A stretch of DNA of 64,000 bases, taken from assembly GCF_049546785.1 (NCBI RefSeq), contig NZ_JBMWAN010000008.1:1-64000 (forward strand), in the 5' to 3' direction. This document shows positions 1 through 7,673 of the stretch, piece after piece. The notes beneath the pieces are model-generated. The model saw nothing but the letters and a program-made list of their open reading frames with translations. It did not search any database and was not told where the DNA came from. Numbering within the stretch: position 1 is the first letter of the stretch; the number at the start of each line of letters is the position of its first letter. The DNA comes from Nitrospira_D sp035465795 (GTDB taxonomy: Bacteria; Nitrospirota; Nitrospiria; Nitrospirales; Nitrospiraceae). The position numbers and the translations under genes were made by a program.

Positions 1-328
1 TGGCTTCGATCTGGGGCACGCCCCCCACGTCGAACGGTTTGCCCTTCTCGATCCCCTCGAGATAGACCACGACTTCGCGAAACTCGCCGGCCGGTCCGAC
101 GTTGAACGGCTGCAGGATACGCCAGCCCTGTCCATCGGAGATGCGGCCGCAATAGAAGGGGTCGGGCAACGTGGTGAGATTGTAGCCCTTCGGCTTGGGG
201 ACGGTCCCGTCCAGCTTCACGGTACCCGTGAGGGTGCCTCCCTCAGACACCGCGATTTCTTCATAGGCCCAGGCGGAAGAGCCCATTCCAATTATTACCG
301 CGACAATCGCAGCCAATACATATCGCAT
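1..328 (-). CDS. Exported carboxypeptidase-regulatory-like (beta-sandwich) protein, 3' end outside window
   Basis: The first 109 residues are visible and the gene runs off the left edge. It starts at the ATG complementary to 326-328. Residues 1-22 form a signal peptide (MRY, a hydrophobic core, then SSAWA before YEE), so the product is exported. The following GGTLTGTVKLDGTVPKPKGYNL stretch, with a GRISDGQGWRI segment, looks like the carboxypeptidase-regulatory/blue-copper-like exported domains that often accompany respiratory cytochromes. One Cys follows (FYCGR). It lies 51 bp after the epsilon-like subunit gene and is probably the last gene of that transcript. Export is clear; the function is not known. 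Confidence 0.7.
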   Translation of the reverse strand, partial: MRYVLAAIVAVIIGMGSSAWAYEEIAVSEGGTLTGTVKLDGTVPKPKGYNLTTLPDPFYCGRISDGQGWRILQPFNVGPAGEFREVVVYLEGIEKGKPFDVGGVPQIEA

Positions 329-379
329 GACATATCCTTTGTTGTTGAAGGCAGATAGCAAGACGGCCGTCCTGCGCCC

Positions 380-958
380 TTATGAAGGCCGCGTGCCTTT
401 CTGCCGATGGACAGAATCCACGATGCGTTGAATGGTGTCGACGGTCAAATCGCGAATCGTCAGGTGCGCTTCATCGTCGCCACTGAAGGTACAGAGCGCG
501 ATCGTGAAACAATCGGTTCCCCCGCGAATGATCTTCAGTGCGATATTGGATTGATGGCAGTGCACTCCGACAAAGAGGCACACGTCGATCTTGTTCTTCC
601 AGATAGTCAAATTGGGATGGTTCGGGTTGATCTCCTTCTCCGCGACAATCTTCGGATACTTCGGCCGGTAGTCGGCCATCGGAATGAGCCTGGCCGGAAC
701 GGATTCGGCCAAGGCTTTGACGACGCGCGCCTCACGGACGGCTCGCTCATTCCAGGCCCAGAGGACTAAGGGACCAGGAAAAATCGTCGGGTTCTTGGCC
801 GTCAGCAACCGGCGCGCGGCCTCGTCGATGGCCTGCTGTTCAGGGACACGTTTTCCCATCACGAGCCCCTCGCCTTTCGAGGGCCCCACGACTCCCCTAT
901 TCGACACGGACGGGGGAAGAAATCCTTCCGGCCCAAGCGTCATTTCATACTGGTTCAT
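380..958 (-). CDS. 2-oxoacid:ferredoxin oxidoreductase epsilon-like subunit (CODH beta subunit family), copy 2
   Basis: The 192-residue protein has the signature stretch KNPTIFPGPLVLWAWN, then PMADYRPKYPKI and INPNHPNLTIWKNKID. These are shared with the protein at 3220-3912, so the two are paralogs. Proteins of this type are annotated as carbon monoxide dehydrogenase beta subunit family and serve as the small epsilon subunit of five-subunit 2-oxoacid:ferredoxin oxidoreductases of the reductive TCA cycle. That role is family knowledge, not shown here. The ATG at 958 has AAGGAG 8 nt upstream. It follows the gamma-alpha gene by 25 bp. No TPP-binding beta subunit or ferredoxin-like delta subunit is adjacent. 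Confidence 0.8.
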   Translation of the reverse strand: MNQYEMTLGPEGFLPPSVSNRGVVGPSKGEGLVMGKRVPEQQAIDEAARRLLTAKNPTIFPGPLVLWAWNERAVREARVVKALAESVPARLIPMADYRPKYPKIVAEKEINPNHPNLTIWKNKIDVCLFVGVHCHQSNIALKIIRGGTDCFTIALCTFSGDDEAHLTIRDLTVDTIQRIVDSVHRQKGTRPS

Positions 959-983
959 TCCTGACACTCCTTTCCATTGTGGT

Positions 984-2444
984 TCATACGGCTCCCAACC
1001 CTTCGCGAAGGAAAATATCCATCGGCGTGAGGGACTTCCCGGGCGGCGGCCTGAGCACCGTAAACGGGAACGAGCAGGCCCCTCGGAGTCGCTCCTCATA
1101 GCCCTGAGTCCGGCTTGATTCGATCAGGACGACTCGATCAACGGTCTTGGCAAACACTTCCAACTCTTCCTGTGGAAACGGCACGATCGCTTTTGGATAC
1201 CAGCCGGTCACGTTCATTCCAAAGCTGCGGCAGAGAGCCACCGCGTCTCGGACAACCCCTTGAGCTGCGCCCCACGCCACATAGCCCACAGTGATCCCGC
1301 CCTCTCTTTCCTCTTCAGTGAACAGACCCTGTGCCTCAGGCTGCGCGGTCATGGCCGGGTCTCGCGCGATAACGGCTCTCCGTCGGAATAATTCCTGCAC
1401 AACGCTGATCTCGACACTTTGCTGGCGCCTCGCGAGCGTGTCGTCAATCATGATGCCGACGCCATCACTCAGTCCGCTACGGATCATATTGTGTCCGGCA
1501 ATGACCAACGCCAGCGCGTCCGGGACGTCGGCCGCGACCAAGACACTCGGAGCCTCGAAGCCATTGAGACAGGACGCGATGGCGGAGGCGTCTCCCTTGA
1601 GCAGAGCCGTCACTCTCCCTTGCGGCCCACGATACGCGTCCACGCCCGGATGCCTGTCGCTCTGCAACACCGACACCGTCGCCCCGGCCATTCCCGTATG
1701 CCTCGTGACCCACTGCCCCGGCGATCGGGCAAGCTCCTGATCGCAGGTTGATTCACACCCGCAGGCACTCACCCCGAATCCGATCATGATGGCCCGTTCC
1801 GGAGTCAGGATGATTCGATGAGCCTCTTCCACAGCCGTGGAAAGAGGCAGGGAATAGGCATCGCGCTTCGTGAGCGTTCGATCGGCGAAATGCCATCCGG
1901 CGACGAATGACTGCGGGGCTGTCACCAAGGGAGAGAAGCAATGGAGGGACTCTTCAGGAAAGCCGAGCACATGCAGCAACACGCCCAGCGCAGCCAGTCC
2001 CTTGCCGGGAAGCCCTTCGCCTTGTTGGGCGCCAAGCATGCCGAGAGGGATAGGGTAAGCGATCACTCCCTCTGGAAGCATCGGAGGCGCCAGTGGCTCT
2101 GCCGGAGGCTCCCAGAGCAGGACACTTCCCGGCTGAAGATTGAAGCGCCACAATTCCGGCACGGTAGGGCTCAGGTGGAGGAGAACATCGCACCCGTGTC
2201 CCATCGAATGGAACGGACGCGTGGCGAGGCGAACCCGCAGCACACAGTCGCCGAAGTCTCCGTTGACCCGGCCGCTTTGGGCCATCACGGAGAACCCGCG
2301 ATCGGCCAGGAATTGGGCAATAGGCCCCCACTCTTTCAGAAGCAGTGCCGCCCCGGGTCCCACGATCTTGATGATAAGATCGAAGTCTTCGCTGGAACGA
2401 GCGGGCAGCCAGGCTGTCAATGGAGCCATATCCCTCGCCTGCAT
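984..2444 (-). CDS. 2-oxoacid:ferredoxin oxidoreductase gamma-alpha fusion-like protein, shortened
   Basis: The 486 residues show an N-terminal gamma-like domain (about 20-205: VGPGAALLLKEWGPIAQFLA, then SGRVNGDFGDCVLRVRL). A shortened and divergent alpha-like part follows, and then a recognisable alpha domain II (about 385-480, with SFGMNVTGWYPKAIVPFP and DRVVLIESS). Gamma-alpha fusions normally reach about 560-610 residues, so roughly 100 residues of the alpha pyrimidine-binding region seem reduced. A cluster CGCESTC (228-234) stands where TPP-side sequence would be expected. The start is only 3 bp after the preceding stop, with no strong ribosome site, so translation is probably coupled. 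It may be a catalytically altered paralog; a true oxidoreductase role is uncertain because no beta subunit is seen. Confidence 0.75.
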   Translation of the reverse strand: MQARDMAPLTAWLPARSSEDFDLIIKIVGPGAALLLKEWGPIAQFLADRGFSVMAQSGRVNGDFGDCVLRVRLATRPFHSMGHGCDVLLHLSPTVPELWRFNLQPGSVLLWEPPAEPLAPPMLPEGVIAYPIPLGMLGAQQGEGLPGKGLAALGVLLHVLGFPEESLHCFSPLVTAPQSFVAGWHFADRTLTKRDAYSLPLSTAVEEAHRIILTPERAIMIGFGVSACGCESTCDQELARSPGQWVTRHTGMAGATVSVLQSDRHPGVDAYRGPQGRVTALLKGDASAIASCLNGFEAPSVLVAADVPDALALVIAGHNMIRSGLSDGVGIMIDDTLARRQQSVEISVVQELFRRRAVIARDPAMTAQPEAQGLFTEEEREGGITVGYVAWGAAQGVVRDAVALCRSFGMNVTGWYPKAIVPFPQEELEVFAKTVDRVVLIESSRTQGYEERLRGACSFPFTVLRPPPGKSLTPMDIFLREGLGAV

Positions 2445-2447
2445 AAT

Positions 2448-2726
2448 CTACACACGATAGGCATTGCGCACTTCTTTGAGGCCGGAGAGGCTGAGCCATT
2501 GCACGCCATAGCCGCTCATGAAGAAGTGGTCGTACACGGCGGACAAGAAGATGGGGCCGTCGTGGGGATACACGACCTGTCCCTCCCAGCCGCTGATTCC
2601 CCGGCGCAACAGTTCTCGTAATCCGGCATGCGTCGTCGCAATCGCCCCGGTCGCGAGGTCGAACCAGACGAAGGCCGTGACGCCTCGTGGATAGTACAGG
2701 GCCACCATGTCGGCATGCTGTGACAT
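2448..2726 (-). CDS. Conserved-looking hypothetical protein, 92 residues
   Basis: I do not recognise this family. I chose the ATG at 2726 because GGGAG lies 8 nt before it; an upstream extension in frame looks non-coding. The protein is soluble, rich in aromatic residues (YY, FVWF, HFF, GYGVQW) and ends four bases before the gamma-alpha gene, so the two are almost certainly co-translated. Its place between the oxidoreductase-like genes suggests an accessory or assembly role in the same complex, which is an inference from position only. Confidence 0.6.
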   Translation of the reverse strand: MSQHADMVALYYPRGVTAFVWFDLATGAIATTHAGLRELLRRGISGWEGQVVYPHDGPIFLSAVYDHFFMSGYGVQWLSLSGLKEVRNAYRV

Positions 2727-2749
2727 GTGCTCAGCTCCCACTCGCACGG

Positions 2750-2821
2750 TTACTGCTTCTTTTTCCCAGCCGGAGATTTCTTTGCGGGCTTCTTCGCTGT
2801 GGTGTTCTGCTTCGCGGCCAT
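2750..2821 (-). CDS. Very short Lys/Ala-rich peptide, 23 residues
   Basis: An ATG at 2821 is preceded by a strong ribosome site (AGGAGG, 5 nt spacing). It opens a 23-codon frame ending in TAA, and ten of its 23 residues are lysine, in KKPAKK-like runs as in histone-H1-type tails. It sits in the otherwise empty gap between the TPR gene and the 92-residue gene, in the same direction. A peptide this basic could bind nucleic acid or an acidic partner. The ribosome site and the composition are direct observations; expression and function are unproven. Confidence 0.5.
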   Translation of the reverse strand: MAAKQNTTAKKPAKKSPAGKKKQ

Positions 2822-2896
2822 CGGTTCCTCCTGAGCTGGTTGTGATCACGATCGCCCTGCGTCATTGCGGGGCCTCGATCGTCAGAAGGCATCTCC

Positions 2897-3184
2897 TCAC
2901 CGATTGGATTGCAGAGGATGACCGGTCCGCTGGCGGCAGCGAGCCACCCCTTCACGCGCTTTGAGACTGTTGGGATCACAGGCTAATACCGCATCCCAGT
3001 TGGACAGAGCCTCTTCGTACTGTTCCAGCCTTTCAAGGATCGCGGCCAGCTCGCATCGCGACAGGACATCGGCGGGACAGGCGGTCAAGGCCTCTTGAAG
3101 CCGGGTGAGCCGTGCGACCCATTCTTCGCCCGAAGCATGGCGGACTGATTGTGAGTCCGCCCCTGTATCGCTCTTCATGTCCAT
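2897..3184 (-). CDS. Small tetratricopeptide-repeat protein
   Basis: The 95-residue protein is mostly helical. It has a TPR-like pair from about residue 27 on (LTRLQEALTACPADVLSRCE, then LERLEQYEEALSNWDAVLAC and DPNSLKAREGVARC). TPR proteins act as docking or assembly factors. The ATG at 3184 has AAGGGG about 8 nt upstream; a second ATG is two codons in. It lies 35 bp after the epsilon-like gene and ahead of the lysine-rich peptide, so it belongs to the oxidoreductase-like operon and may assist that complex, which is an inference. Confidence 0.7.
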   Translation of the reverse strand: MDMKSDTGADSQSVRHASGEEWVARLTRLQEALTACPADVLSRCELAAILERLEQYEEALSNWDAVLACDPNSLKAREGVARCRQRTGHPLQSNR

Positions 3185-3219
3185 GACCGCACCCCTTCTT
3201 CAACGCAGTCCCGCAATCG

Positions 3220-3912
3220 TTACGCCGGCCTCGGATCTACGCGCTCGACACCATGATTGGCCCGGATTTGTGTTCCCGTCAGGCGCACAGTCTGTCCATC
3301 CGGGGGCATCTGAATCCCAAGGTCTTTCCGAACGGCTTTGAAAATCTCGATGATATGGTCCATCTGCTTCACGTCCAGGTCTTGCACGCTCAACATGGCG
3401 TCTTCATGAATATCGTGGCAGAAGGCGACGGTCAGGCAATTCGTTCCCGCTCGGACCATCCGCAACGCCAGATTGGCATAGTGGCAGTGGATGCCGATGA
3501 AGAGCGCGACTTCGATCTTATTTCCCCAGATGGTGAGATTGGGGTGGTTGGGATTAATGCCTTCCTCGGGATCGATCTTGGGATATTTGGGCCGATAATC
3601 CGGCATGGGAATAATCATCACGCCGGGGATTTCCGCCGCGAGCCGCAGCAAGGCCTGCCCTTTGGCGATCCAGTCGGGATTCCAGGCCCAGAGGTATAGG
3701 GGGCCGGGAAAAATCGTGGGGTTCTTCCTCGTATACAGTTGTCTGGCCGCCTCGGCGATCACCTCATCAGCCGGTGCGTGGTGGCCATAGAGCAGCCCGA
3801 ACCCGGAATCGGGGTGAGTGACCCCGAGTTCCATAGCCGACGGCGGGTGAAATCCTGCCGGGCCGACATCGATCACACGGTCACGCTTGATACTACCCAA
3901 TGGGCTCATCAT
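3220..3912 (-). CDS. 2-oxoacid:ferredoxin oxidoreductase epsilon-like subunit (CODH beta subunit family), copy 1
   Basis: The 230 residues include KNPTIFPGPLYLWAWNPDW, PMPDYRPKYPKI, INPNHPNLTIWGNKIEVALF and GIHCHYANLALRMVRAG, all shared with the paralog at 380-958. This copy carries about 30 extra C-terminal residues. In Nitrospira and Aquificales such proteins are the small extra subunit of five-subunit pyruvate or 2-oxoglutarate:ferredoxin oxidoreductases (family knowledge). ATG 3912 follows AAGGAATAG; a second ATG is the next codon. It opens the oxidoreductase-like run, 76 bp after the lipoprotein gene. Two epsilon-like copies flanking one gamma-alpha gene, without beta or delta, is an unusual arrangement. 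Confidence 0.8.
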   Translation of the reverse strand: MMSPLGSIKRDRVIDVGPAGFHPPSAMELGVTHPDSGFGLLYGHHAPADEVIAEAARQLYTRKNPTIFPGPLYLWAWNPDWIAKGQALLRLAAEIPGVMIIPMPDYRPKYPKIDPEEGINPNHPNLTIWGNKIEVALFIGIHCHYANLALRMVRAGTNCLTVAFCHDIHEDAMLSVQDLDVKQMDHIIEIFKAVRKDLGIQMPPDGQTVRLTGTQIRANHGVERVDPRPA

Positions 3913-3988
3913 CTATTCCTTTCCACATGCTGCGCCGTTTCCTTTCACCGCCTTCGCTTGCACCTCCGCCCCGACGTAATCCCCCATC

Positions 3989-4486
3989 TCAATGAGCGGG
4001 TGAACCGCATCGAAACTTGTCTCTAACCCCTCGGTCTTGCTTGATGGTTTCCAGCCCGGCCCACTCGTATCCGGTCGGCACCTTCGCGATGAGTTCCTTG
4101 GCCGAAGTCACAACCCGCCCAGCTTCTTGTCCCATGGCCTGGACTGCCGTCTTCGCCGCCGTTTTGTTTTGAGCGGCCTTGCCCGCAACAGGTCCGGCGA
4201 ATTCCACGACCGCGATCGGCATTTTTTCAGCATCCGCGTAGCACCGGACAATAGAGAAGCCTTCCTCCTGCGTGACCAATTCGTCCTTCGCGAGAATCAA
4301 CCGCTGTCCCAACTTCACGAAGTCGTCCTTCGCATAATCCGGCGCTCCAGCGGCTCCCGCTTCGTCCAACGAGTGTTGTGCTGCTCTCAGCCGTTCAGCC
4401 GGCGGCTGGGCACAGCCCGTCCCAACGGGGATCGCGATACTGATCAGTCCGACGGCAATCCCCTGCCACGTGCTTCGCGACACCAC
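3989..4486 (-). CDS. Putative lipoprotein, sigma-54 promoter candidate upstream
   Basis: A GTG start at 4486 is preferred because GAGAGG precedes it by about 5 nt and a signal peptide follows directly, ending in a lipobox VGTGC. The mature part begins AQPPAERLRAAQHSLDEA, like DUF4398-type envelope proteins with a helical N terminus, and contains an Ala-rich helix (AGKAAQNKTAAKTAVQAMGQ). It is 165 residues long. A role in the envelope is likely; nothing more can be said. A -24/-12 element lies at 4534-4548, with three dyads further upstream, so it may open a sigma-54-dependent transcript that also carries the oxidoreductase-like genes. Confidence 0.7.
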   Translation of the reverse strand: MVSRSTWQGIAVGLISIAIPVGTGCAQPPAERLRAAQHSLDEAGAAGAPDYAKDDFVKLGQRLILAKDELVTQEEGFSIVRCYADAEKMPIAVVEFAGPVAGKAAQNKTAAKTAVQAMGQEAGRVVTSAKELIAKVPTGYEWAGLETIKQDRGVRDKFRCGSPAH

Positions 4487-4533
4487 TGTGCCCTCTCGCG
4501 CGCTCAGAGTGTCTTCCAAGTACCCGGGCCTTT

Positions 4534-4548
4534 GCATGGGGAATGCCG
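4534..4548 (-). promoter_or_regulatory. Sigma-54 promoter candidate for the 4486 lipoprotein gene
   Basis: Read on the minus strand the element is CGGCATTCCCCATGC followed by A. It has GG and GC dinucleotides exactly 10 nt apart and a GGCAT -24 block. The start point would fall near 4522, 36 nt ahead of the GTG start. Enhancer-type dyads lie 121 to 237 bp upstream. The GG-N10-GC skeleton alone is common by chance; the position and the dyads carry the argument. Confidence 0.5.
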
Positions 4549-4654
4549 TGGATCGAAGGCGCATCGAAGATGGGCAGTCTCACAAGAAATTAAGGACTTG
4601 CGCTCTTCCGTTTGACATGTCAGGAATCACATTGGCTCGTCCATGATAGAGGCA

Positions 4655-4771
4655 TGCAAGACTTGCAGATTTCGACGGGAGGCCTGGACGGCTGACTGCA
4701 TTTCTTGCAGATCCGGAGACGGCCCTGCGTTGCGCATGCGATCAGGCACCGGCAACCGTGCAAAATTTGCG
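4655..4771. promoter_or_regulatory. Cluster of three TGCAA-N3-TTGCA-type dyads (enhancer sites)
   Basis: A perfect TGCAAGACTTGCA is at 4655-4667. TGCATTTCTTGCA, inside the palindrome CTGCA-N5-TGCAG, is at 4697-4709, and TGCAAAATTTGCG at 4759-4771. Spacing between dyads is 42 and 62 bp. They sit between the sigma-54 regulator gene and the lipoprotein promoter, at the distance normal for enhancer sites of NtrC-family activators. The same 13-mer pattern recurs at 9971, 10596 and 10693. Confidence 0.6.
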
Positions 4772-4829
4772 ATTCGGGGAGGGGCGGAGAGAGTCAGGGC
4801 TGATTAAAACCGTGGCCGGCAGAGGGACG

Positions 4830-6188
4830 TCAGTCTCTGATGCCGTATTCTTTGATTTTGTACTGCAGCGCGCGAAGGCTGATGCCGAGGAGCCTGGCCG
4901 CCTTCTCCCGATGGTTGGTCACTTCCGCTAACGTGCGCTGGATTGCTTCCCGTTCGATCTCCTCAAGGGACGATCCCAGTGTGACGACCATCGTGCGCGC
5001 ATCCTCCTTGCTCGCCTGAATCTCTTCCGGAAGATGCTCCGGCTGAATCGCCGGGTCTTTCACCGTAATCACGAGTCGCTCCATCAGATTCCGCAGCTGA
5101 CGAATATTGCCCGGCCAGGCATAGAGCCGGAGCAGCCGCATCGCCTCGCGGGAGACGTCTTTCGGTTCGCGATGATGTTGCGCTGCGAACTCCCTGAGAA
5201 AACGGTCGGCTAAGAGCGGAATATCGTCGCCCCGATCGCGAAGGGGCGGGAGGCGGATCGGGACCACGTTGAGCCGGTAATAGAGATCTTCCCGAAACAA
5301 GCCCTGTTTGACCGCTTCCTCAAGGTTGCGGTTGGTCGCCGCGATGATCCGGGCATCGACCGTGATCACCTTCGTTCCGCCCAGGCGCCGGAACTCCTTC
5401 GTTTCCAGCACACGCAGAAAATCGACTTGGGATTTCAGCGATAATTCCCCGACCTCGTCCAGCAGCAGTGTGCCGCCGTCGGCCAACTCGAACCGCCCGG
5501 CCTTGGTCGTCATCGCGCCGGTGAATGCGCCCTTTTCGTACCCGAACAGCTCACTCTCGAAGAGATTCTCCGGCAGGGCGCCGCAATTCATGGTCACGAA
5601 CGGCCCGCCGGCCCTGGCGCTCCGGTGGTGGATGGCCCGGGCCACGAGTTCCTTCCCGGTGCCGCTTTCTCCCGTCAGCAGGACGGTCACCGCGCTGTCG
5701 GCGACCATGTCCACCAGACTGTAGACCCGCTGCATGGGTTCACTCTCGCCGGCCAGCTGGTCAAATCGTGTCTGCGTCTCAAGCCGCTCCCTGAGCTGCT
5801 TATTCTCCTGCGCCAAGGCGCGGCGCTCCAGCGCCTTCGCGACGACGATGTGAAACCGGTCGCGGTCAATCGGCTTGGTGAGGTAGTCGTACGCCCCCAG
5901 ACGCATCGCTTCAACGGCGGTATCGATGGAACCGAAGGCGGTCATCACGATCGCCTCGGTCTCCGGAGCGTGCTCCTTCATGCGGCGAAGGAATTCCATA
6001 CCACCCAGGCCGGGCATCCGCAAATCTGTGATCACCAGATCCGCCTTCGTGTGTTCGAGCAGGGCCAGCGCCTCTTCCGCGGTTCCCGCCCCCTGCACCT
6101 TGTGCCCGAGCTTTTCCAGCATGGTGACGAGGGCGGACCGGATATTGGCCTCATCTTCCACGACGAGGATGTGCGCGTTCCGTGTCAT
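4830..6188 (-). CDS. Sigma-54-dependent two-component response regulator (NtrC family)
   Basis: The 452 residues have all NtrC-family parts. The receiver domain is 1-120, with phospho-acceptor Asp55 in VITDLRMPG and Lys in DYLTKP. The AAA+ domain has Walker A GESGTGKE, the sigma-54 contact GAFTGA and Walker B GTLLLDEVGEL. The C-terminal Fis helix-turn-helix is AARLLGISLRALQYKIKEYG. It activates RNA polymerase with sigma-54 from distant enhancer dyads. Its start overlaps the kinase stop by 4 bp (ATGA), so the pair is translationally coupled. The TGCAA-N3-TTGCA dyads that flank this locus on both sides are the natural candidates for its binding sites (inference). Confidence 0.95.
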   Translation of the reverse strand: MTRNAHILVVEDEANIRSALVTMLEKLGHKVQGAGTAEEALALLEHTKADLVITDLRMPGLGGMEFLRRMKEHAPETEAIVMTAFGSIDTAVEAMRLGAYDYLTKPIDRDRFHIVVAKALERRALAQENKQLRERLETQTRFDQLAGESEPMQRVYSLVDMVADSAVTVLLTGESGTGKELVARAIHHRSARAGGPFVTMNCGALPENLFESELFGYEKGAFTGAMTTKAGRFELADGGTLLLDEVGELSLKSQVDFLRVLETKEFRRLGGTKVITVDARIIAATNRNLEEAVKQGLFREDLYYRLNVVPIRLPPLRDRGDDIPLLADRFLREFAAQHHREPKDVSREAMRLLRLYAWPGNIRQLRNLMERLVITVKDPAIQPEHLPEEIQASKEDARTMVVTLGSSLEEIEREAIQRTLAEVTNHREKAARLLGISLRALQYKIKEYGIRD

Positions 6189-7579
6189 GGGTCGCGCACC
6201 AATAGGTCATGTGCGACGGGGGCTGTGGGGAATTTGATGACCACCGTCGTGCCGATCCCCGGTGTGCTGGAGACCTGGATCGTCCCTCCATGGTCCTGCA
6301 CGATGCGGTAGGCGATGGCAAGACCGAGTCCGCTGCCCGCAGTCTTGGTGGTGTAGAACGGTTCGAACAGCCGGGACAGCTCTTCTTCCCTGATGCCCAC
6401 GCCGCTATCCTGCACCGTCAGTTCCAGCCAATCCTTTTCGCCTGCCTTGCATCCTCTCGCGATCACATGGCACACGCCTCCCTCCGGCATCGCCTGGAAG
6501 GCATTGACGATGACATTGACCAACACCTGGCTGATTTCTGTCTCGTCGCCCATGATCGACGGCAAGGGGGCGGACGTTTTAGCGATGAGTTGTATACGGC
6601 GGTCCTGCGCTTCGTACTGCAAGAGCGCCATAATGTGCGACAGTACTTGCCCCGTGTCGACCGCGTGAAGGCGAAGCGCGCCTGGTCGCGCGAATTTCAT
6701 GAAATTGTCCAGGATGGCCCCAAGCCGGCGGGTTTCCGCGTTCAAGACGTGAAGATACTTGCCCAATGCCGCCGAGGGGCGGGAGCCCGCCCGCAGCTCC
6801 TCCTCAAGCAGATGAAGATTCAAGTCGATCGCGCTCAAGGGATTGCGCAGCTCATGCGCGACACCGGCTGAGAGCGTATGCAATCCCGCCAGTTTGTCCG
6901 CGACCCGCACGCGCCGTTCCAGATCCAGCAGCTCCGTGACATCCTTGAGCAGGGCAATCACGCCGACCGGCCGGCCATCGTCCCCTGTCAGGTCGGCGGT
7001 GGTGAGGCGGATCGTGCGGGCCTGGTCGCCGGTACGGTAGGGGATGTCATGCTGATCGACATGACGGTTATTGTGGAGCGCCTCATCGAGCGCACTGCGA
7101 ATCAGGTCTCCCCGGGGAAACATCCGGTCATAGGAGTGACCGAGCAATTCCTCCGTGGACCGCCGCAGCGTCGCCACGGCAGACGGGTTGACGGCGGTGA
7201 TCTGGCCGCCGCTGTTGATCGTCAGCACGCCGGTCGGGATACTTTCAAGGATATTTCTCGCAAGCCCCTTCACCTCTTCAAGCGTGCGTTTGGTGCTGTC
7301 GTAATGGAGGAAGGTGATGACCGCCGCAATCCCGATCGCGCTGACCAAGAACACAAGCAGCGTCACCACAATCAGATCATGCCGCGATTGCCAGAGGGCC
7401 GGAAACAGGTCCGTCGCTACTGTTTGTCCTTGCGTGAACCCCTGGAGCAGCAGTTTCTCCTGCTCCAAGCTGAATAGGAGAATGACGGCGACGACCAAGG
7501 CCAGAATGAGCACGACGGAGGTAATGAGCCGGTACGGGATGTGTCGGAGCCGGGTGGCTTTGGGAATAGGTCTAAACAT
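6185..7579 (-). CDS. Membrane sensor histidine kinase with PAS domain, partner of the sigma-54 regulator
   Basis: The 464-residue kinase has two transmembrane segments (about 17-38 and 70-92) around a short periplasmic loop. A PAS domain follows (about 110-220, NILESIPTGVLTINSGGQI), then a dimerisation domain with the phospho-acceptor His in AGVAHELRNPLSAIDLNL. The ATPase domain has N, G1 and G2 boxes (NVIVNAFQAM, DSGVGI, GSGLGLAIAYRI). The layout is like NtrB/ZraS-type partners of sigma-54 regulators. The signal is unknown; the small periplasmic loop leaves a membrane or cytoplasmic cue more likely. It lies 94 bp after the degenerate ABC gene. Confidence 0.95.
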   Translation of the reverse strand: MFRPIPKATRLRHIPYRLITSVVLILALVVAVILLFSLEQEKLLLQGFTQGQTVATDLFPALWQSRHDLIVVTLLVFLVSAIGIAAVITFLHYDSTKRTLEEVKGLARNILESIPTGVLTINSGGQITAVNPSAVATLRRSTEELLGHSYDRMFPRGDLIRSALDEALHNNRHVDQHDIPYRTGDQARTIRLTTADLTGDDGRPVGVIALLKDVTELLDLERRVRVADKLAGLHTLSAGVAHELRNPLSAIDLNLHLLEEELRAGSRPSAALGKYLHVLNAETRRLGAILDNFMKFARPGALRLHAVDTGQVLSHIMALLQYEAQDRRIQLIAKTSAPLPSIMGDETEISQVLVNVIVNAFQAMPEGGVCHVIARGCKAGEKDWLELTVQDSGVGIREEELSRLFEPFYTTKTAGSGLGLAIAYRIVQDHGGTIQVSSTPGIGTTVVIKFPTAPVAHDLLVRDP

Positions 7580-7673
7580 AGGAGCCGTCGGGACGCTGCG
7601 CCTTCATGCTATCACGGAAGACGCACCCGATACAGTCCGGGGTTCCGCTCGCGAGAGGCGTGGGCGGCGCGCA

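Larger units (their letters stand above)
4487..4829. other. Intergenic region between sigma-54 regulator and lipoprotein gene
   Basis: 343 bp without a gene. It holds the -24/-12 element at 4534-4548 and the three dyads at 4655-4771 described separately. The rest (about 4560-4650 and 4772-4829) shows no frame with a ribosome site and no clear terminator for the regulator gene that ends at 4830. Confidence 0.6.
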
